Source of the DNA: Actinernus sp. WN-2022
Lineage: Eukaryota > Cnidaria > Anthozoa > Actiniaria > Actinernidae
DNA: 64,000 bases
Direction: 5' to 3'
NCBI GenBank assembly: GCA_030867875.1
Contig: JAOWCC010001634.1
Location: 38,335,403 to 38,399,402, forward strand
Under the pieces are notes generated by a model. It saw nothing but the letters and a program-made list of their open reading frames with translations, was not told the DNA's origin and did not search any database. A program made the translations under genes and the position numbers. This document shows, piece after piece, positions 43,321-52,978 of the stretch (position 1 is its first letter; the number at the start of each line of letters is the position of its first letter).

Positions 43321-43590
43321 TCCACTAAAGATCGCAGCCGATAGCCATCGCAGGATAATAAGAGTTCGTCTACAAGGTTTCGTGGACTGTTCAGAGTTTC
43401 CAGAAGGAACTTTTTCACTTTCATAAGAAGAAATAGAAGGCATGAACTCTGATCTTGTACCGACTTCAGCATCAGTCTTGGTCCTCTTCTCACTTGCAGA
43501 CGATGTAACCTGAAGAGGATACTGAGGTTTGTTGGTGGTTTGGAGTTGCTTACAGTTGACTGCAGTTTTCCACCGACATACATTGTTTAA
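43321..43590 (+). pseudogene. Decayed partial duplicate of the HECT exon
   Basis: Segments match 42,822-43,160 in order but with deletions: GCCGATAGCC.TCGCA, TTTCGTGG, AGTTTCCAGAAGG, GAAATAGAAGGCATGAACTCTG, CCGACTTCAGCATC and GAGTTGCTTACAGTTGAC. It sits just after the stop codon of the intact exon. No open frame. Confidence 0.65.
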
Positions 43591-43750
43591 TCAGATAGGA
43601 AATTTGTACCATGCATGTATCCATGTACTGTTTCTGATCGTTGTACGCCAGGCGAGAAGGAACGTGATGGCGAAATTAAAAATGGCATGGATACCAACCG
43701 TTTATAACACGTATTTGTTCACGGTGATTGTATATTCTCTACTTGCTATT

Positions 43751-44105
43751 AGGGAGCTTTAGCACCGAGGACGGCAACGTCGACGACGGTACGTGAAAAG
43801 GTGCTTTTTCGTCAAATCTCGTGTTTATTATTTCTTCCAGTCGTCTTGCGTTTCTTTTTCGCATCCAAATTTTTTGACAAATTGGATGCACAAAAAGTTC
43901 CGTTCATGTCGAACGAAAATAAGAACGTTTTACTTTCTTTCGTTGACGTTCTCTGTTCAACGTCAAACTTGGGGTTTTCGCGTTGTTATTTAATGAAGAC
44001 GGCAAAAATGTATGTCACTGCATTTTCGCGTGCAGTTATTGTTCTTAGTAACTGAATCATTTTTGGCCGTCGTCGACGTTGTCGTCCTCGCTGCTTAACC
44101 TCCCT
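43751..44105 (-). mobile_element. AGGGAC-family MITE, copy 3 (TSD ATT)
   Basis: Termini AGGGAGCTTTAGCA and the inverse GCTTAACCTCCCT, flanked by ATT (43,748-43,750 and 44,106-44,108). More diverged than copies 1 and 2. Confidence 0.75.
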
Positions 44106-44289
44106 ATTCTGTCATTGCATACATGTATTATAGGGAATAACAAAGCAGTGAATTGGCCACTTTAGAAACGAGTAAGACCGAGTGTTACAAAGTTGAACTG
44201 TTTTTCATTTTTGAGTGCAAAAGTACGTCTGAGATAGCAGGCTATACTATACGTTAAATGTTGCTATGTTATAGATTTGTGTTTAACAA

Positions 44290-44391
44290 TTAGATGGCGA
44301 GCTCGCGGTTTCTATCGGCAGATAGTTGGCGAGGGGCGCACACCCGAGTCAACTATCCAAGTTCGATAGAAACCAAGAGCGAGCACGTCTA
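44290..44391. repeat. ~100-bp hairpin element
   Basis: GGTTTCTATCGGCAGATAGT (left) pairs with ACTATCCAAGTTCGATAGAAACC (right), with GCGAGC and TAGA outside. MITE-like; it lies between the two transposon genes. Confidence 0.5.
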
Positions 44392-45363
44392 GTTCTTTTA
44401 GCATCACACAGCCACCGTTCTATAAATTCAGAACTCGATTAATATCGAAAACCCTAACGCACAATAGCAATTTTGTTGATGCGCCCGCTAGATTTAGCGC
44501 GCCAACGAACTATTATAACAATAGAATGTGTCTGTCAAGGGACTATCGACTGATAGTTTCCCTTGGATATTTGATGTTCTTAAACAAATATTAGCCCGAG
44601 AACGAAGTTATCGCGTCACGTGATCGCTGTTGTCCAATGAGCGCGCGCGAAAATTTAGCGGTTAACTACATGTATAACGCTCAATAGTAGGTCAGAAGCG
44701 AACCAATAAGATTGCGAGTTTTCCAATACACGGCGGCTGTGTTATGCTAAAGATACATATATCGAGTAAAATATTTGTAAAAATGTTTCTCCAAAAATAG
44801 ATATAAAAACGAACTTTCGGAGTTTAAATATGCAAAGCTGTCCTGTGCTATAATATACTATTGTATATATTTTGGTTTTTAGGTTTTTAACTAAAGGGCC
44901 ACTAGTGTACTATTGACCACAGACGTGCTTGCTATTCGACTCTATGTAGAACTATTACTGGAGGTTGGCTAAGGACGCCAGTATACGTTTGGTTAGAGTT
45001 AACAGAACTACCTATTCTAGTTCTATTTTAAATTTGTTTTGTTCAAGTCGAAATACACTTTCTGGAAACATTCATGAATTGTCTGGAAAAGAGAAGAGGG
45101 CGAACTATGAAATAAAAGTCACTCTTAGCTTTCCTAGAAAAAACACCACCTTCGCATATGATTTATGACTTATTTCTTATTTCTTATGACTTATGATATG
45201 GGTTGATAATGTTGAAATAAAAATATGAAACATTAAATACTTACTATTGCCTTTTTTATCTAATCAAACGCAGCGCAATCAAATGACGGTCCCGTGACTA
45301 AGCGTAAAATCGTTCATATATATACATACCGGCAATCTGCCGGGCTTTCTAACACTACTATTT
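44392..45363. other. Interior of the 17.4-kb transposon, no gene recognised
   Basis: AT-rich spacer between the convergent ligase-like and transposase genes. A further GTCACGTGAT site lies at about 44,635. Confidence 0.4.
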
Positions 45364-46520
45364 CAGATGTCATTGATGTGAAGCAACAACTCTATATAAA
45401 GGTCTTTCGCTTCCTCTGGGTTACTTGGCGTTTTTAAGTTGTGTTCTTCCATGATTATTTTCCCCAACTCTGCCACATTCAGGTCATCCTCTTCAACCTC
45501 TGTTTTTAAGTCACTTGTATTAGTTGTGCTGGGAAGGAAATATATGACATCAGGTCTGCCAGGGGCGAATCGCTATTTAACGATGTCCTTATTTTATGCA
45601 AATTCCAGTTCTTTGCGACTGTATGCAACTCCGCTTGAATGATTGGCATAAAGCAAAATTGTAAGCAGTTGGCTTGAAGAGGATCGCTCAGTACTGTTAT
45701 ACATTCCCGTATCTCTCATGTCTTTAAAGTAGTTCATCCACCAAGCTGTACTCGTTTTGCGCAGTACAGACCACCATGCCTCGATTCGTTGGTTGGCAGT
45801 AGATTTGCCGTAAAGAAAACTCTTGGCGTCAGCCATACCATCATCACAGTCCTTCCTTAGATAGCGCTGTATCGAAGCGATATAGATGTTTTCGGTACCA
45901 CAATCACCTCTTACTATACGTGGAACGCCATTCACCTGGCGAATGCAGTCAATAAAGTACTGAGCTGTGATCCGAGGATTGTTGTTTGACGGCCCAACTT
46001 CTAGCCACATAATTCGTCGACTATAGCCATCAATTGATCCATGAATGCAAAAACCAAACGGCTTCAGGATCTAGACCTTTTACAATTTGTCGAACAGTTT
46101 CGCGATCGACCACCAGCCCTCGATCATTCTGTAACCTCTGATGCATAAGTCTGTATCCTATGCTACATCCACTTCCTTGCAGCTCTTCCTCAACTGCATC
46201 AACGACCTCTCGTACAGGTGTAAAACTTTTTCGTCTTCGCAAACCTTTGGCTCTTAATACCCTCTTGAGCTGCCTCAAGCAGATTCGTATTCCATGGCAG
46301 AGAAGCAGAAAGCTAATAATTTCACTGTAATTTAATCCGAGATGGAAATAGCTCACGATTAAGCTATCACGTTGTCCATGATTTTCTTTTAAGACCGGGA
46401 TGTACTCTGGGAGACTTGCTTGAAGAGATCTCACAAGGTCAAACAAAATAACAGAGACAGTAAAAGCTCTTACATTGATTGACATCTCTTTCACTCCACT
46501 TGAACACTCCTGCCATACAT
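45364..46520 (-). pseudogene. rve/integrase-type DDE transposase, internally deleted
   Basis: The minus-strand exon starts after a CAG acceptor (46,521-46,523). Its N-terminal part (to about 46,050) has a helical domain with GLRRRKSFTP, GYRLMHQRLQNDRGLVVDRE and VRQIVKGLDPE. The catalytic part (about 46,060-45,690) has SIDGYSRRIMWLEV, RGDCGTENIY (second Asp, codon 45,903-45,905) and NQRIEAWWSVLRK (Glu, codon 45,780-45,782). Between GLDPE and PFGFCIHG the family normally has about 35 residues including the first catalytic Asp; they are absent here and the frame changes. Two more frame changes lie near 45,690 and 45,560, and the tail ends at 45,364. The enzyme should be inactive unless an unseen intron explains the gap. 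It would cut and join the element's ends. Confidence 0.7.
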
Positions 46521-46554
46521 CTGTTGGGAGATAATACGTTTAGTATTTATTTAT

Positions 46555-46575
46555 GTTTATGTGTGTGTGTGTACA
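46555..46575. repeat. GT microsatellite
   Basis: TGTGTGTGTGTGTACA, upstream of the transposase exon. Confidence 0.7.
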
Positions 46576-47439
46576 CAAAGAGGTTATTGACTTGACAATA
46601 AAAGTTTAATGTCCTACCCATATTGGTAATGTAATACTATACAAAGCACATGGTAAGCAAGTGCACAATGCATGCGGAGTGGGAGTCAATTATTCACACC
46701 CCCTACAGGGGCTTACAATACAGCACGAGGTCCAACTCTTGTGATATCAGTCTGCTGCTAACGCTCGACCTAACAGCTTTGTCATTTTTCAACCCTCCTC
46801 CTCCCCATAGCCGTGCCACCTTCTTACTTGTGCTAGGGGTGCTAAGTCGCTTTTAAGTCCTCCTTTGCAGGGTAAATTATATTTTTCTAAAAATAAGATC
46901 TGTAATGATAAAATATTAATGAGTTATTAAAGCGGCTATGTGCTCAAAATTTGCTCAGTAGTTTTGTGTTTCTGTCCCGCAAACCGAGCTCAACATTGAC
47001 AGCAGGTCCATCATATATAATCACAATTCAGGGAAGGACATAATTCTTTTTAACATTTCAAATCGTTTTTAAACGAAGATTGAACAAAGATATTGAGGAA
47101 CAAATGTTCAGATATATCTTCCTCTTTGTAATGAACTTAGCGCCGGGGTTATCAACATGGTCATGGATTGTGCGGTACAAAAAATGAAAATTCATAAATT
47201 ATGCTACTGACATGAAAAGTATTGTAACTATGAAATAAAATCCCCATCCCCTGGCAGGACGTTTGAATTTTTACATCTCAACGAAGTGACGATTGCTTTT
47301 ACTCTAGCTAAAATCCCCAATTAACCAAAATTGTTTGAGAAATTTACACAAGTCTAAACCAAAAACACGAACATATGATCTATTCTCACTGTGTTGTACT
47401 ATTCTAAACGTTTTAAGGAGGTTTTTAAGCAGAAGATTT
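46576..47439. other. Probable 5' intron of the transposase gene
   Basis: Lies between the right-terminus donor (minus CGGCCG then GTAAGTAAAA, about 47,455) and the acceptor at 46,521. No coding exon recognised. Confidence 0.4.
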
Positions 47440-47851
47440 TACTTACCGGCCGAGTTACCGTATTCACGCCATCTTGGTAAAAATCACAACGGCTGTGTAC
47501 GCATGCGCTACATACTAGATGCGCATGTGTCGAGAGTTACTACCACGCATTGAGAGTTACTACCACGCATTGAGAGTTACTAACACGCATTGAGAGTTAC
47601 TAACACGTATTGAGAGTTGGTAACACGCATTGAGAGTTACTAACACGCATTGCGAGTTACTAACACGCATTGCGAGTTACTAACACGCATTGCGAGTTAC
47701 TAACACGCATTGCGAGTTACTAACACGCATTGCGAGTTACTAACACGCATTGAGAGTTACTAACACGCATTGAGAGTTACTAACACGCATTGAGAGTTAC
47801 TAACAAGAAAATATATTCACGCAATACAAATGTCCCTTCCAGGTCACCGTA
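47440..47851 (-). repeat. Right terminal inverted repeat with 20-bp array
   Basis: Fourteen 20-bp units (about 47,531-47,806), a 46-bp terminus ending at 47,851, and an inner start region with NRF-1-like cores and AAGATGGCG. Here the ATG (47,472-47,470) is followed directly by GCG TGA, so this first exon is effectively non-coding. GTAAGT follows. Confidence 0.85.
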
Positions 47852-47857
47852 GTCTTC

Positions 47858-48227
47858 GGACTTTTCATTCTTAATCGTTTATCTTTTGGCTGCATAGGTC
47901 CTTACTTCGGATCCAACGTATTTTTGCAGGATTTTTGTTCACGGTATTTGCTTATGTATTTTCTATCCCTTTATTTTGTTAATATATTCGACAACAGAAC
48001 ATTAGTTTTATTGCAAGTAAAAGGTTTCGATGTGTTGGCTCTTCGTTGTTTCTCGAATAAAAATATTATTTTAACGAAAAGCCCGAGGGACCCCGGCCGT
48101 GTGCTAAAAACGTAATAACTAAATCATGGGATATGACTTGACAGCGCGGCCTTCGGCACCTTCCTTCGGTGAGAATAATCGGTGAGAATTTTGTCCTGCT
48201 CTGCGTGTTTGTGCTCTTACAATATCT
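47858..48227. other. Short host gap between two transposons
   Basis: Only ~370 bp separate the 17.4-kb element from the BEL/Pao element. No gene recognised. Confidence 0.5.
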
Positions 48228-48232
48228 ACTGT

Positions 48233-48657
48233 TGTGAAGTTCACTTCCTGTACGTTCACTTTATTAATTAGTTCATGTGATATTACTTCCGGTCACCTGA
48301 CCAGCTAGGACTGCATCGTGATAGATACGTAAGAGCGACGTCGTGGAGAACTCGATTCAGTTCGTTGTGCATTTGTGGCAGTAGATTCTTCGTTTTTTCT
48401 CCTGCTTTGGAATATTAAATGATCTGTAAGCTCGGAGACCTTTGGAAGTACAGTGTAAGTGATGTATTTGTGTGATTATTAGGTGAATTTCTAGCATATT
48501 TACACGAAGATATTGTCATTATTCGCTAGTTTTCCACCATTGTACCACGAGAGGAAATAAACAAGTTTTGGTTCTAGTGAGTGTTAGAATCGTGGTATTG
48601 GTTAAAGCGGGCGGCTCCTGGCTCACCATACATCGGAGCTGAACTGGGAACGCGACA
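48233..48657 (+). repeat. 5' LTR (425 bp)
   Basis: Begins TG and ends CA. It differs from the 3' LTR by one noticed substitution (GTACGTTC versus GTATGTTC) and one indel (GTGAGTGTTAG versus GTGAGTTTAG). AATAAAC near 48,556 could serve polyadenylation. TGG directly downstream (48,659) is where the primer-binding site should start; the primer tRNA was not identified. Confidence 0.95.
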
Positions 48658-48725
48658 GTGGAAAAACTGTGGTTATTCAAAGATTCATGAGGTAAGATCT
48701 AATCAGTTTGTTAATCGACGAGAGC

Positions 48726-49193
48726 ATGGATCAGCAAAGCCAAAGAGTAGAGCAGCAAGACGGAGACTTTGCTGCCCCAGCAGGCGATTACCCTGAGACA
48801 AGGCATAGAATAATGTCTAGAAAGGCCTTAGAGACTGCCCTGCAAACTAAACGAAACCATGCAAAGACCTTACAGAATAAACTGCGTGGTGAAATTAGAT
48901 CCGTGGAAGGGAAATCGAGCTTGAAATCTAGTGACCCCATGCTACATAGTCTCGAGACTGCCACAGAAGAATTTAGATTAGTCTTACAAGAGCTCGCTAG
49001 GCTTTACGATCAAGACAAGTACGAAGCCTTTAAAGGAGAAACCCTCACGTCTGAGAGTCTAAGCTTAAACTATGCTTACCAGTTAATAGCAAGAATAAAG
49101 AGTAAACATAAATCTGACAAATCGTCGGAAACATCGTCTGTTCGCTCTCGTATATCGCATCGCAGCAGTGCGTCTCGACATCGTCTAGCGTGA
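48726..49193 (+). CDS. Gag, N-terminal part (frame-broken)
   Basis: The frame from ATG 48,726 (MDQQSQRVEQQDGDFAAP) gives 155 residues with a heptad-like helical stretch (SRKALETALQTKRNHAKTLQ, then LETATEEFRLVLQELARL), as in BEL Gag N-termini. It ends in a Ser/Arg-rich tail at 49,193. The continuing coiled-coil (49,195-49,400: AEYERLIAEKE, REKLRQQERAKHERD) is readable only by changing frame at least twice. Confidence 0.7.
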   Translation: MDQQSQRVEQQDGDFAAPAGDYPETRHRIMSRKALETALQTKRNHAKTLQNKLRGEIRSVEGKSSLKSSDPMLHSLETATEEFRLVLQELARLYDQDKYEAFKGETLTSESLSLNYAYQLIARIKSKHKSDKSSETSSVRSRISHRSSASRHRLA

Positions 49194-49372
49194 TGAGATT
49201 AAAGGCGGTGGCAGAAGCGGCAGCAGCAATATAATAGAACAGGCTGAGTACGAGCGCCTAATAGCTGAAAAGGAAAACAAATCTCAAACAACGCGAAGCC
49301 GAAGAAGAGAAACTCCGGCAACAGGAGCGCGCGAAACATGAGAGAGATATCGCTTTATTATCAGCAGACAAA

Positions 49373-50119
49373 ATGGTCGCCATCGCAAATGCTAAACTGA
49401 AAGCGATACAGTCAATTGCAGATGAGGGGATCCCCTTAATAGAGTTACCTGGCGTAGACGCTATAGAACACAAGGACAGGACCAGCCAATGGGTCGATAC
49501 GAGTTACTCCCCCGGGGATGGACACGCCCCTGAGGCAACACACTCCCCTGGGTATAGCCACACCCTCGGAGTTGGGCACTCCCCGGAGGATAGATACACC
49601 CCCGCGGTTGTACACTCCCCTGGGAATAGACATCCCCCTGGGTATAGCCAGACCCTCGGAGTTGGACACCCCCCGGATGATGGATACGCCCCTGAGGCTA
49701 CACACACCCCTGGCTATAGCCACACACTCGGAGTTGGGGACTTCCCTGAGGATAGACACCTCCCGTGGTTGGACACTCCCCTGGGAATAGACATCCCCCT
49801 GGGTATAGCCACACCCTCGGAGTTGGACACCCACCGGTTGATGGACACACCCCTGTGGCTACTCACTCCCCTGGTTATAGCCACACCCTCGGAATTAGAC
49901 ACTCCCCGGATGATGGACACGCTCCTGAGGTTACACACTCCGCTGGGTATAGACATCCCCCTGCTGACGGACACGCCCCGGTCGAGACCCCCCAAACGCG
50001 AGCAATACACGCAAATGTGGAACCATGGGTTATGCACAAGGATTCTAGAGGTCAGGGTTGGGATGCTCGTCACGCGTTCAGTTATCCTGTCGAACCCCCA
50101 ATCGGTCGACCAGTTATAA
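49373..50119 (+). CDS. Gag, middle part with hexapeptide repeats
   Basis: MVAIANAKLKAIQS ends the coiled-coil. From about 49,504 an 18-bp minisatellite encodes six-residue units of the type HSPGYS, HTLGVG, HSPEDR, YAPEAT. Near 49,760 a one-base loss moves the correct frame to the one that opens at 49,765; the remainder of this frame (to 50,119) is out of register. Confidence 0.6.
   Translation: MVAIANAKLKAIQSIADEGIPLIELPGVDAIEHKDRTSQWVDTSYSPGDGHAPEATHSPGYSHTLGVGHSPEDRYTPAVVHSPGNRHPPGYSQTLGVGHPPDDGYAPEATHTPGYSHTLGVGDFPEDRHLPWLDTPLGIDIPLGIATPSELDTHRLMDTPLWLLTPLVIATPSELDTPRMMDTLLRLHTPLGIDIPLLTDTPRSRPPKREQYTQMWNHGLCTRILEVRVGMLVTRSVILSNPQSVDQL
49504..49985 (+). repeat. 18-bp coding minisatellite in gag
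   Basis: About 26 units of CACTCCCCTGGGTATAGC type. Each translates to a histidine- and proline-rich hexapeptide. There is also a longer-order period (three to five units) visible in the repeated HTLGVG unit. Confidence 0.8.
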
Positions 50120-51345
50120 CCTCGACTCCCAACGAGGTGATCACAAGCTACCCCCTGGAGTCGTTTACCGCGGTCAACCAACAAATGATAGCGAGCTTAG
50201 CACGGCAGAGCCTACCCAAGTGTCACCCTGATGTTTTCAACGGAGATGTCACCATGTTCCACTCGTGGAAGAGGTCGTTCAAAGCGATGATGAAGGATGC
50301 AGACGTAGCTCTGGAACAGGAGCTGAACTATCTCAGGAGTTTCTCGTCCGGTGATGCGCAGGAGTTAGTCGACAATTACAGGAAGCGACAGGGAGATAGC
50401 CCTGCCTCCACTCTCAAGAATCTATGGATAGAATTAGAGAGACGATTTGGTAACGCAGCGGTGTTGACAAAGGCTCTTATCGAACGGCTCTGCGCGGCAG
50501 CTAGCTTTGGCGACAAAGATAGCGCTAAACTCCAGAAACTAGCTGACCTCAGTGAGGACATCGTCTGTCAGATGACGCATCTCCCTGGACTAGCGTGCTT
50601 GAATTTTCCCATTGCGATGCACCCAATCGCGGAGAAGCTGCCCGCCTTCCTAAGGAGTAAGTGGGAGAAAGACATAGTGCGCTACGCGAACAAACACGAT
50701 GACGCCTATCCCACCTTCCGTGAGTTCTCGGCAATGATCCAAAGCCAAGCTAGGCTGAAAAACCACCCAAACGTCTACGCGGGGGGTACAGCGCCAACCA
50801 GCGAACAGACCAGGGGGAGAGTACCCCCGAAATCCGAACCCGAGACCCGACGAGTTCTGAAGTCCAGCACAACGCCGACCGAGACCAAGAGCCCAACAGA
50901 AGAGACAACAACACCCTCTGTAGGGAAGCATTGCATATTTCACGACAGAGTCGGCCACGAAATCACAGAATGCAAGGTCTTCCACAGTAAGACAGTGGAA
51001 GAAAGAACACAGTGGTTCTATGAAGCAGGACTGTGCTTTCGCTGCTTTTCGCCGGATCACAAAGCCAACGCCTGCAAAGCGAATGTCAAGTGCAGTATTT
51101 GTAGCAGCGAGCGACACCCTGATCTTCTTCACATAGACATCGACGAGAAGAAGGAGAAAGCTGGCAAGGATGAGCGTGAAAGAATCGTAAGTCCTAAGTG
51201 CTCCACAATATGCAATGACAGCCAGGGTGGACTCTCGTGCAGCAAGACAGTGCTGGTAGACATCTACAGAGAAGATAATCCGGACGACGTCCATCGTGGA
51301 CGACCAGAGCAACGCCTCAATGATAACTACAGATCTCGCAGATAA
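49765..51345 (+). CDS. Gag, C-terminal part with zinc knuckles
   Basis: Continues the hexapeptide repeats, then a conserved Gag core (LPKCHPDVFNGDVTMFHSWK, DUF1759-like region) and Cys/His knuckles: CIFHDRVGHEITEC, then CFRCFSPDHKANAC and CSICSSERHPDLLH, which bind RNA. The stop at 51,343-51,345 overlaps the pol frame (open from 51,296) by about 50 bases, so pol is reached by a frame change. Confidence 0.8.
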   Translation: MVGHSPGNRHPPGYSHTLGVGHPPVDGHTPVATHSPGYSHTLGIRHSPDDGHAPEVTHSAGYRHPPADGHAPVETPQTRAIHANVEPWVMHKDSRGQGWDARHAFSYPVEPPIGRPVITSTPNEVITSYPLESFTAVNQQMIASLARQSLPKCHPDVFNGDVTMFHSWKRSFKAMMKDADVALEQELNYLRSFSSGDAQELVDNYRKRQGDSPASTLKNLWIELERRFGNAAVLTKALIERLCAAASFGDKDSAKLQKLADLSEDIVCQMTHLPGLACLNFPIAMHPIAEKLPAFLRSKWEKDIVRYANKHDDAYPTFREFSAMIQSQARLKNHPNVYAGGTAPTSEQTRGRVPPKSEPETRRVLKSSTTPTETKSPTEETTTPSVGKHCIFHDRVGHEITECKVFHSKTVEERTQWFYEAGLCFRCFSPDHKANACKANVKCSICSSERHPDLLHIDIDEKKEKAGKDERERIVSPKCSTICNDSQGGLSCSKTVLVDIYREDNPDDVHRGRPEQRLNDNYRSRR

Positions 51346-52978
51346 ACTGAATGTCGAAGGTCCAGGGCAGAAGTACTTCCTTTCAACCTGCGGAGGCGAC
51401 AAGGAAGTCAAATACGGTCGTAGTGCAACCGGACTGGTCGTAAGGTCTATTCAAGGGAGATCATCGAAGCTGCCTACCGTGATAGAATGTGACAGCATTC
51501 CGCAAGATAAAGAAGAAATACCAACACCAGAGATCGCGATGCGATATCATCATTTACAGAGCATAGCCGACGAGATCCCGCCACTAAACAGAGAGGCTCA
51601 GATCCACCTCCTCATAGGTAGAGACGCACCAGAATTGCTAAAGGTGAGAGCCTTCAAGAATGGTCCCAAAGGAGCCCTGTGGGCCCAGAAGCTAGTCCTG
51701 GGATGGACCATTTCCGGTCAAGTGTGCTTGGATTTCACAGACGGGCCCGTCCACGTGCGCGCGCGAAGGACCTGTGTTACTATGGACGACCGTATCACAC
51801 AACAGCTAAACCGTGAGCTGCAAGCCGGAACTAACTCCAAGTTGGAATACGAAGTGGTTCGGTGTCCTAATAGGTTCGAAGTGAGAGAGAGCTACGCCGA
51901 GCATCAAGAAGTAGGCAAGATAACAGAGGGTGTCTACCGCACGACAACGAACGACGATAACGCGAGTCCCTCGATTGAAGATCGCCGATTTATCGAGACC
52001 ATGAAAAGGGGCATTCACAAGAACGAGTGTGGAAACTGGGAGATGCCCTTGCCGTTCCGCTCACCGTGCGTATCCATGCCTAACAACAGAAGCAATGCAG
52101 TCAAACGCTTCAACGGGCTCGTGCGAACTCTCGGACGCAAAGAACAGATGATGAAAGACTACGTCGAATTCATGGGAAAGATCATCGACAAGGGACACGC
52201 CACTCCAGTTCCGGATGAGGAAGTCGAAAACCAACCTGGTCAAGTGTGGTATCTGCCTCACTTTCCGGTCTACCACCCCAAAAAGCCGACCCAGATTAGA
52301 GTTGTATTCGACGCCTCTGCCGAATTCGGAGGAGTTTGCCTGAACAAGGAGCTGTTACCCGGGCCAGATCTAATGAACAGTCTACTTGGAGTACTAGTCC
52401 GTTTCCGAAAGGACGACATCGCCGTCATGTGTGACATAGAACAAATGTTCTATTCATTTCACGTTGACCCGAGGCATCGTGATTTTCTACGTTTTCTCTG
52501 GTTCCGCGATAACGACCCTAAGAAGTGCCATCCCGCCGAGTATCGTATGAACGTTCATATATTCGGGAATGGTCCCAGCCCGGCTGTAGCAACCTTCGGG
52601 CTTAGAGAGACCGTATCGCACGGCGAGGAGAAGATAAGCAAATACGTCAAGGAGTTTATTCAGAGAAACTTCTACGTAGACGACGGGTTAGCGTCGAGAC
52701 CCATCGCTGAAGAAGCCATCCAGCTAGTAAGAGACGCACAGGCAGTACTCGGCACCGCCAATCTGAGGCTTCATAAAGTAGTGTCGAACTCCGTTGCCGT
52801 AATGGAAGCGTTACCAGCGGAAGACCGAGCGAGAGATATTTGTGACCTAGACTTGCGACATGACAAGCTACCAGCTCAGCGCTCCCTTGGTGTATACTGG
52901 GATCTGGAGAAGGATACATTTACGTACAAGGTATCTTTCCCGATAAACCGTTCACACGCCGTGGGGTCCTGTCAATAG
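51296..52978 (+). CDS. Pol part 1: protease and reverse transcriptase
   Basis: A17-type aspartic protease region starts with VDDQSNASMIT (the usual D-S/T-G position reads DDQSN) and has LLIGRDAPELL. RT follows: VVFDASAEFGGVCLN, VMCDIEQMFYSFHV (first Asp) and FYVDDGLASR (YVDD catalytic pair). The frame ends at 52,978; the next pol block is one frame over and overlaps by a base, which suggests a one-base indel near 52,940-52,960 where the family has a TRRGVLS motif. Confidence 0.85.
   Translation: MDDQSNASMITTDLADKLNVEGPGQKYFLSTCGGDKEVKYGRSATGLVVRSIQGRSSKLPTVIECDSIPQDKEEIPTPEIAMRYHHLQSIADEIPPLNREAQIHLLIGRDAPELLKVRAFKNGPKGALWAQKLVLGWTISGQVCLDFTDGPVHVRARRTCVTMDDRITQQLNRELQAGTNSKLEYEVVRCPNRFEVRESYAEHQEVGKITEGVYRTTTNDDNASPSIEDRRFIETMKRGIHKNECGNWEMPLPFRSPCVSMPNNRSNAVKRFNGLVRTLGRKEQMMKDYVEFMGKIIDKGHATPVPDEEVENQPGQVWYLPHFPVYHPKKPTQIRVVFDASAEFGGVCLNKELLPGPDLMNSLLGVLVRFRKDDIAVMCDIEQMFYSFHVDPRHRDFLRFLWFRDNDPKKCHPAEYRMNVHIFGNGPSPAVATFGLRETVSHGEEKISKYVKEFIQRNFYVDDGLASRPIAEEAIQLVRDAQAVLGTANLRLHKVVSNSVAVMEALPAEDRARDICDLDLRHDKLPAQRSLGVYWDLEKDTFTYKVSFPINRSHAVGSCQ

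Larger units (their letters stand above)
30435..47851. mobile_element. 17.4-kb DNA transposon carrying a HECT ubiquitin-ligase-like gene and an rve-type transposase
   Basis: The termini TACGGTGRCCTGGAAGGGAC agree at 44 of 46 positions between the left end and the inverted right end, and a 6-bp duplication GTCTTC flanks the unit. Inside each terminus is an array of 20-bp repeats, then a promoter/first-exon-like segment; arms total about 310 bp (left) and 410 bp (right). Cargo: a plus-strand spliced gene (30,708-43,310) and a minus-strand transposase (45,364-46,520). Nested later insertions inflate the size: a 4.1-kb TTAA element, MITEs, two SINEs and a LINE scrap. The transposase type and 6-bp duplication recall the IS3EU superfamily; that name is from memory and needs checking. 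Confidence 0.85.

Noticed and set aside
43221..43583. 120-codon antisense frame at the end of the HECT exon
   Set aside because: Shadow of the HECT exon and its decayed duplicate.
49445..49834. Antisense 129-codon frame over the gag repeats
   Set aside because: Shadow of the 18-bp coding minisatellite on the plus strand.
50650..51411. Antisense 253-codon frame opposite gag
   Set aside because: The plus strand carries clear zinc knuckles here; the antisense translation has no domain.
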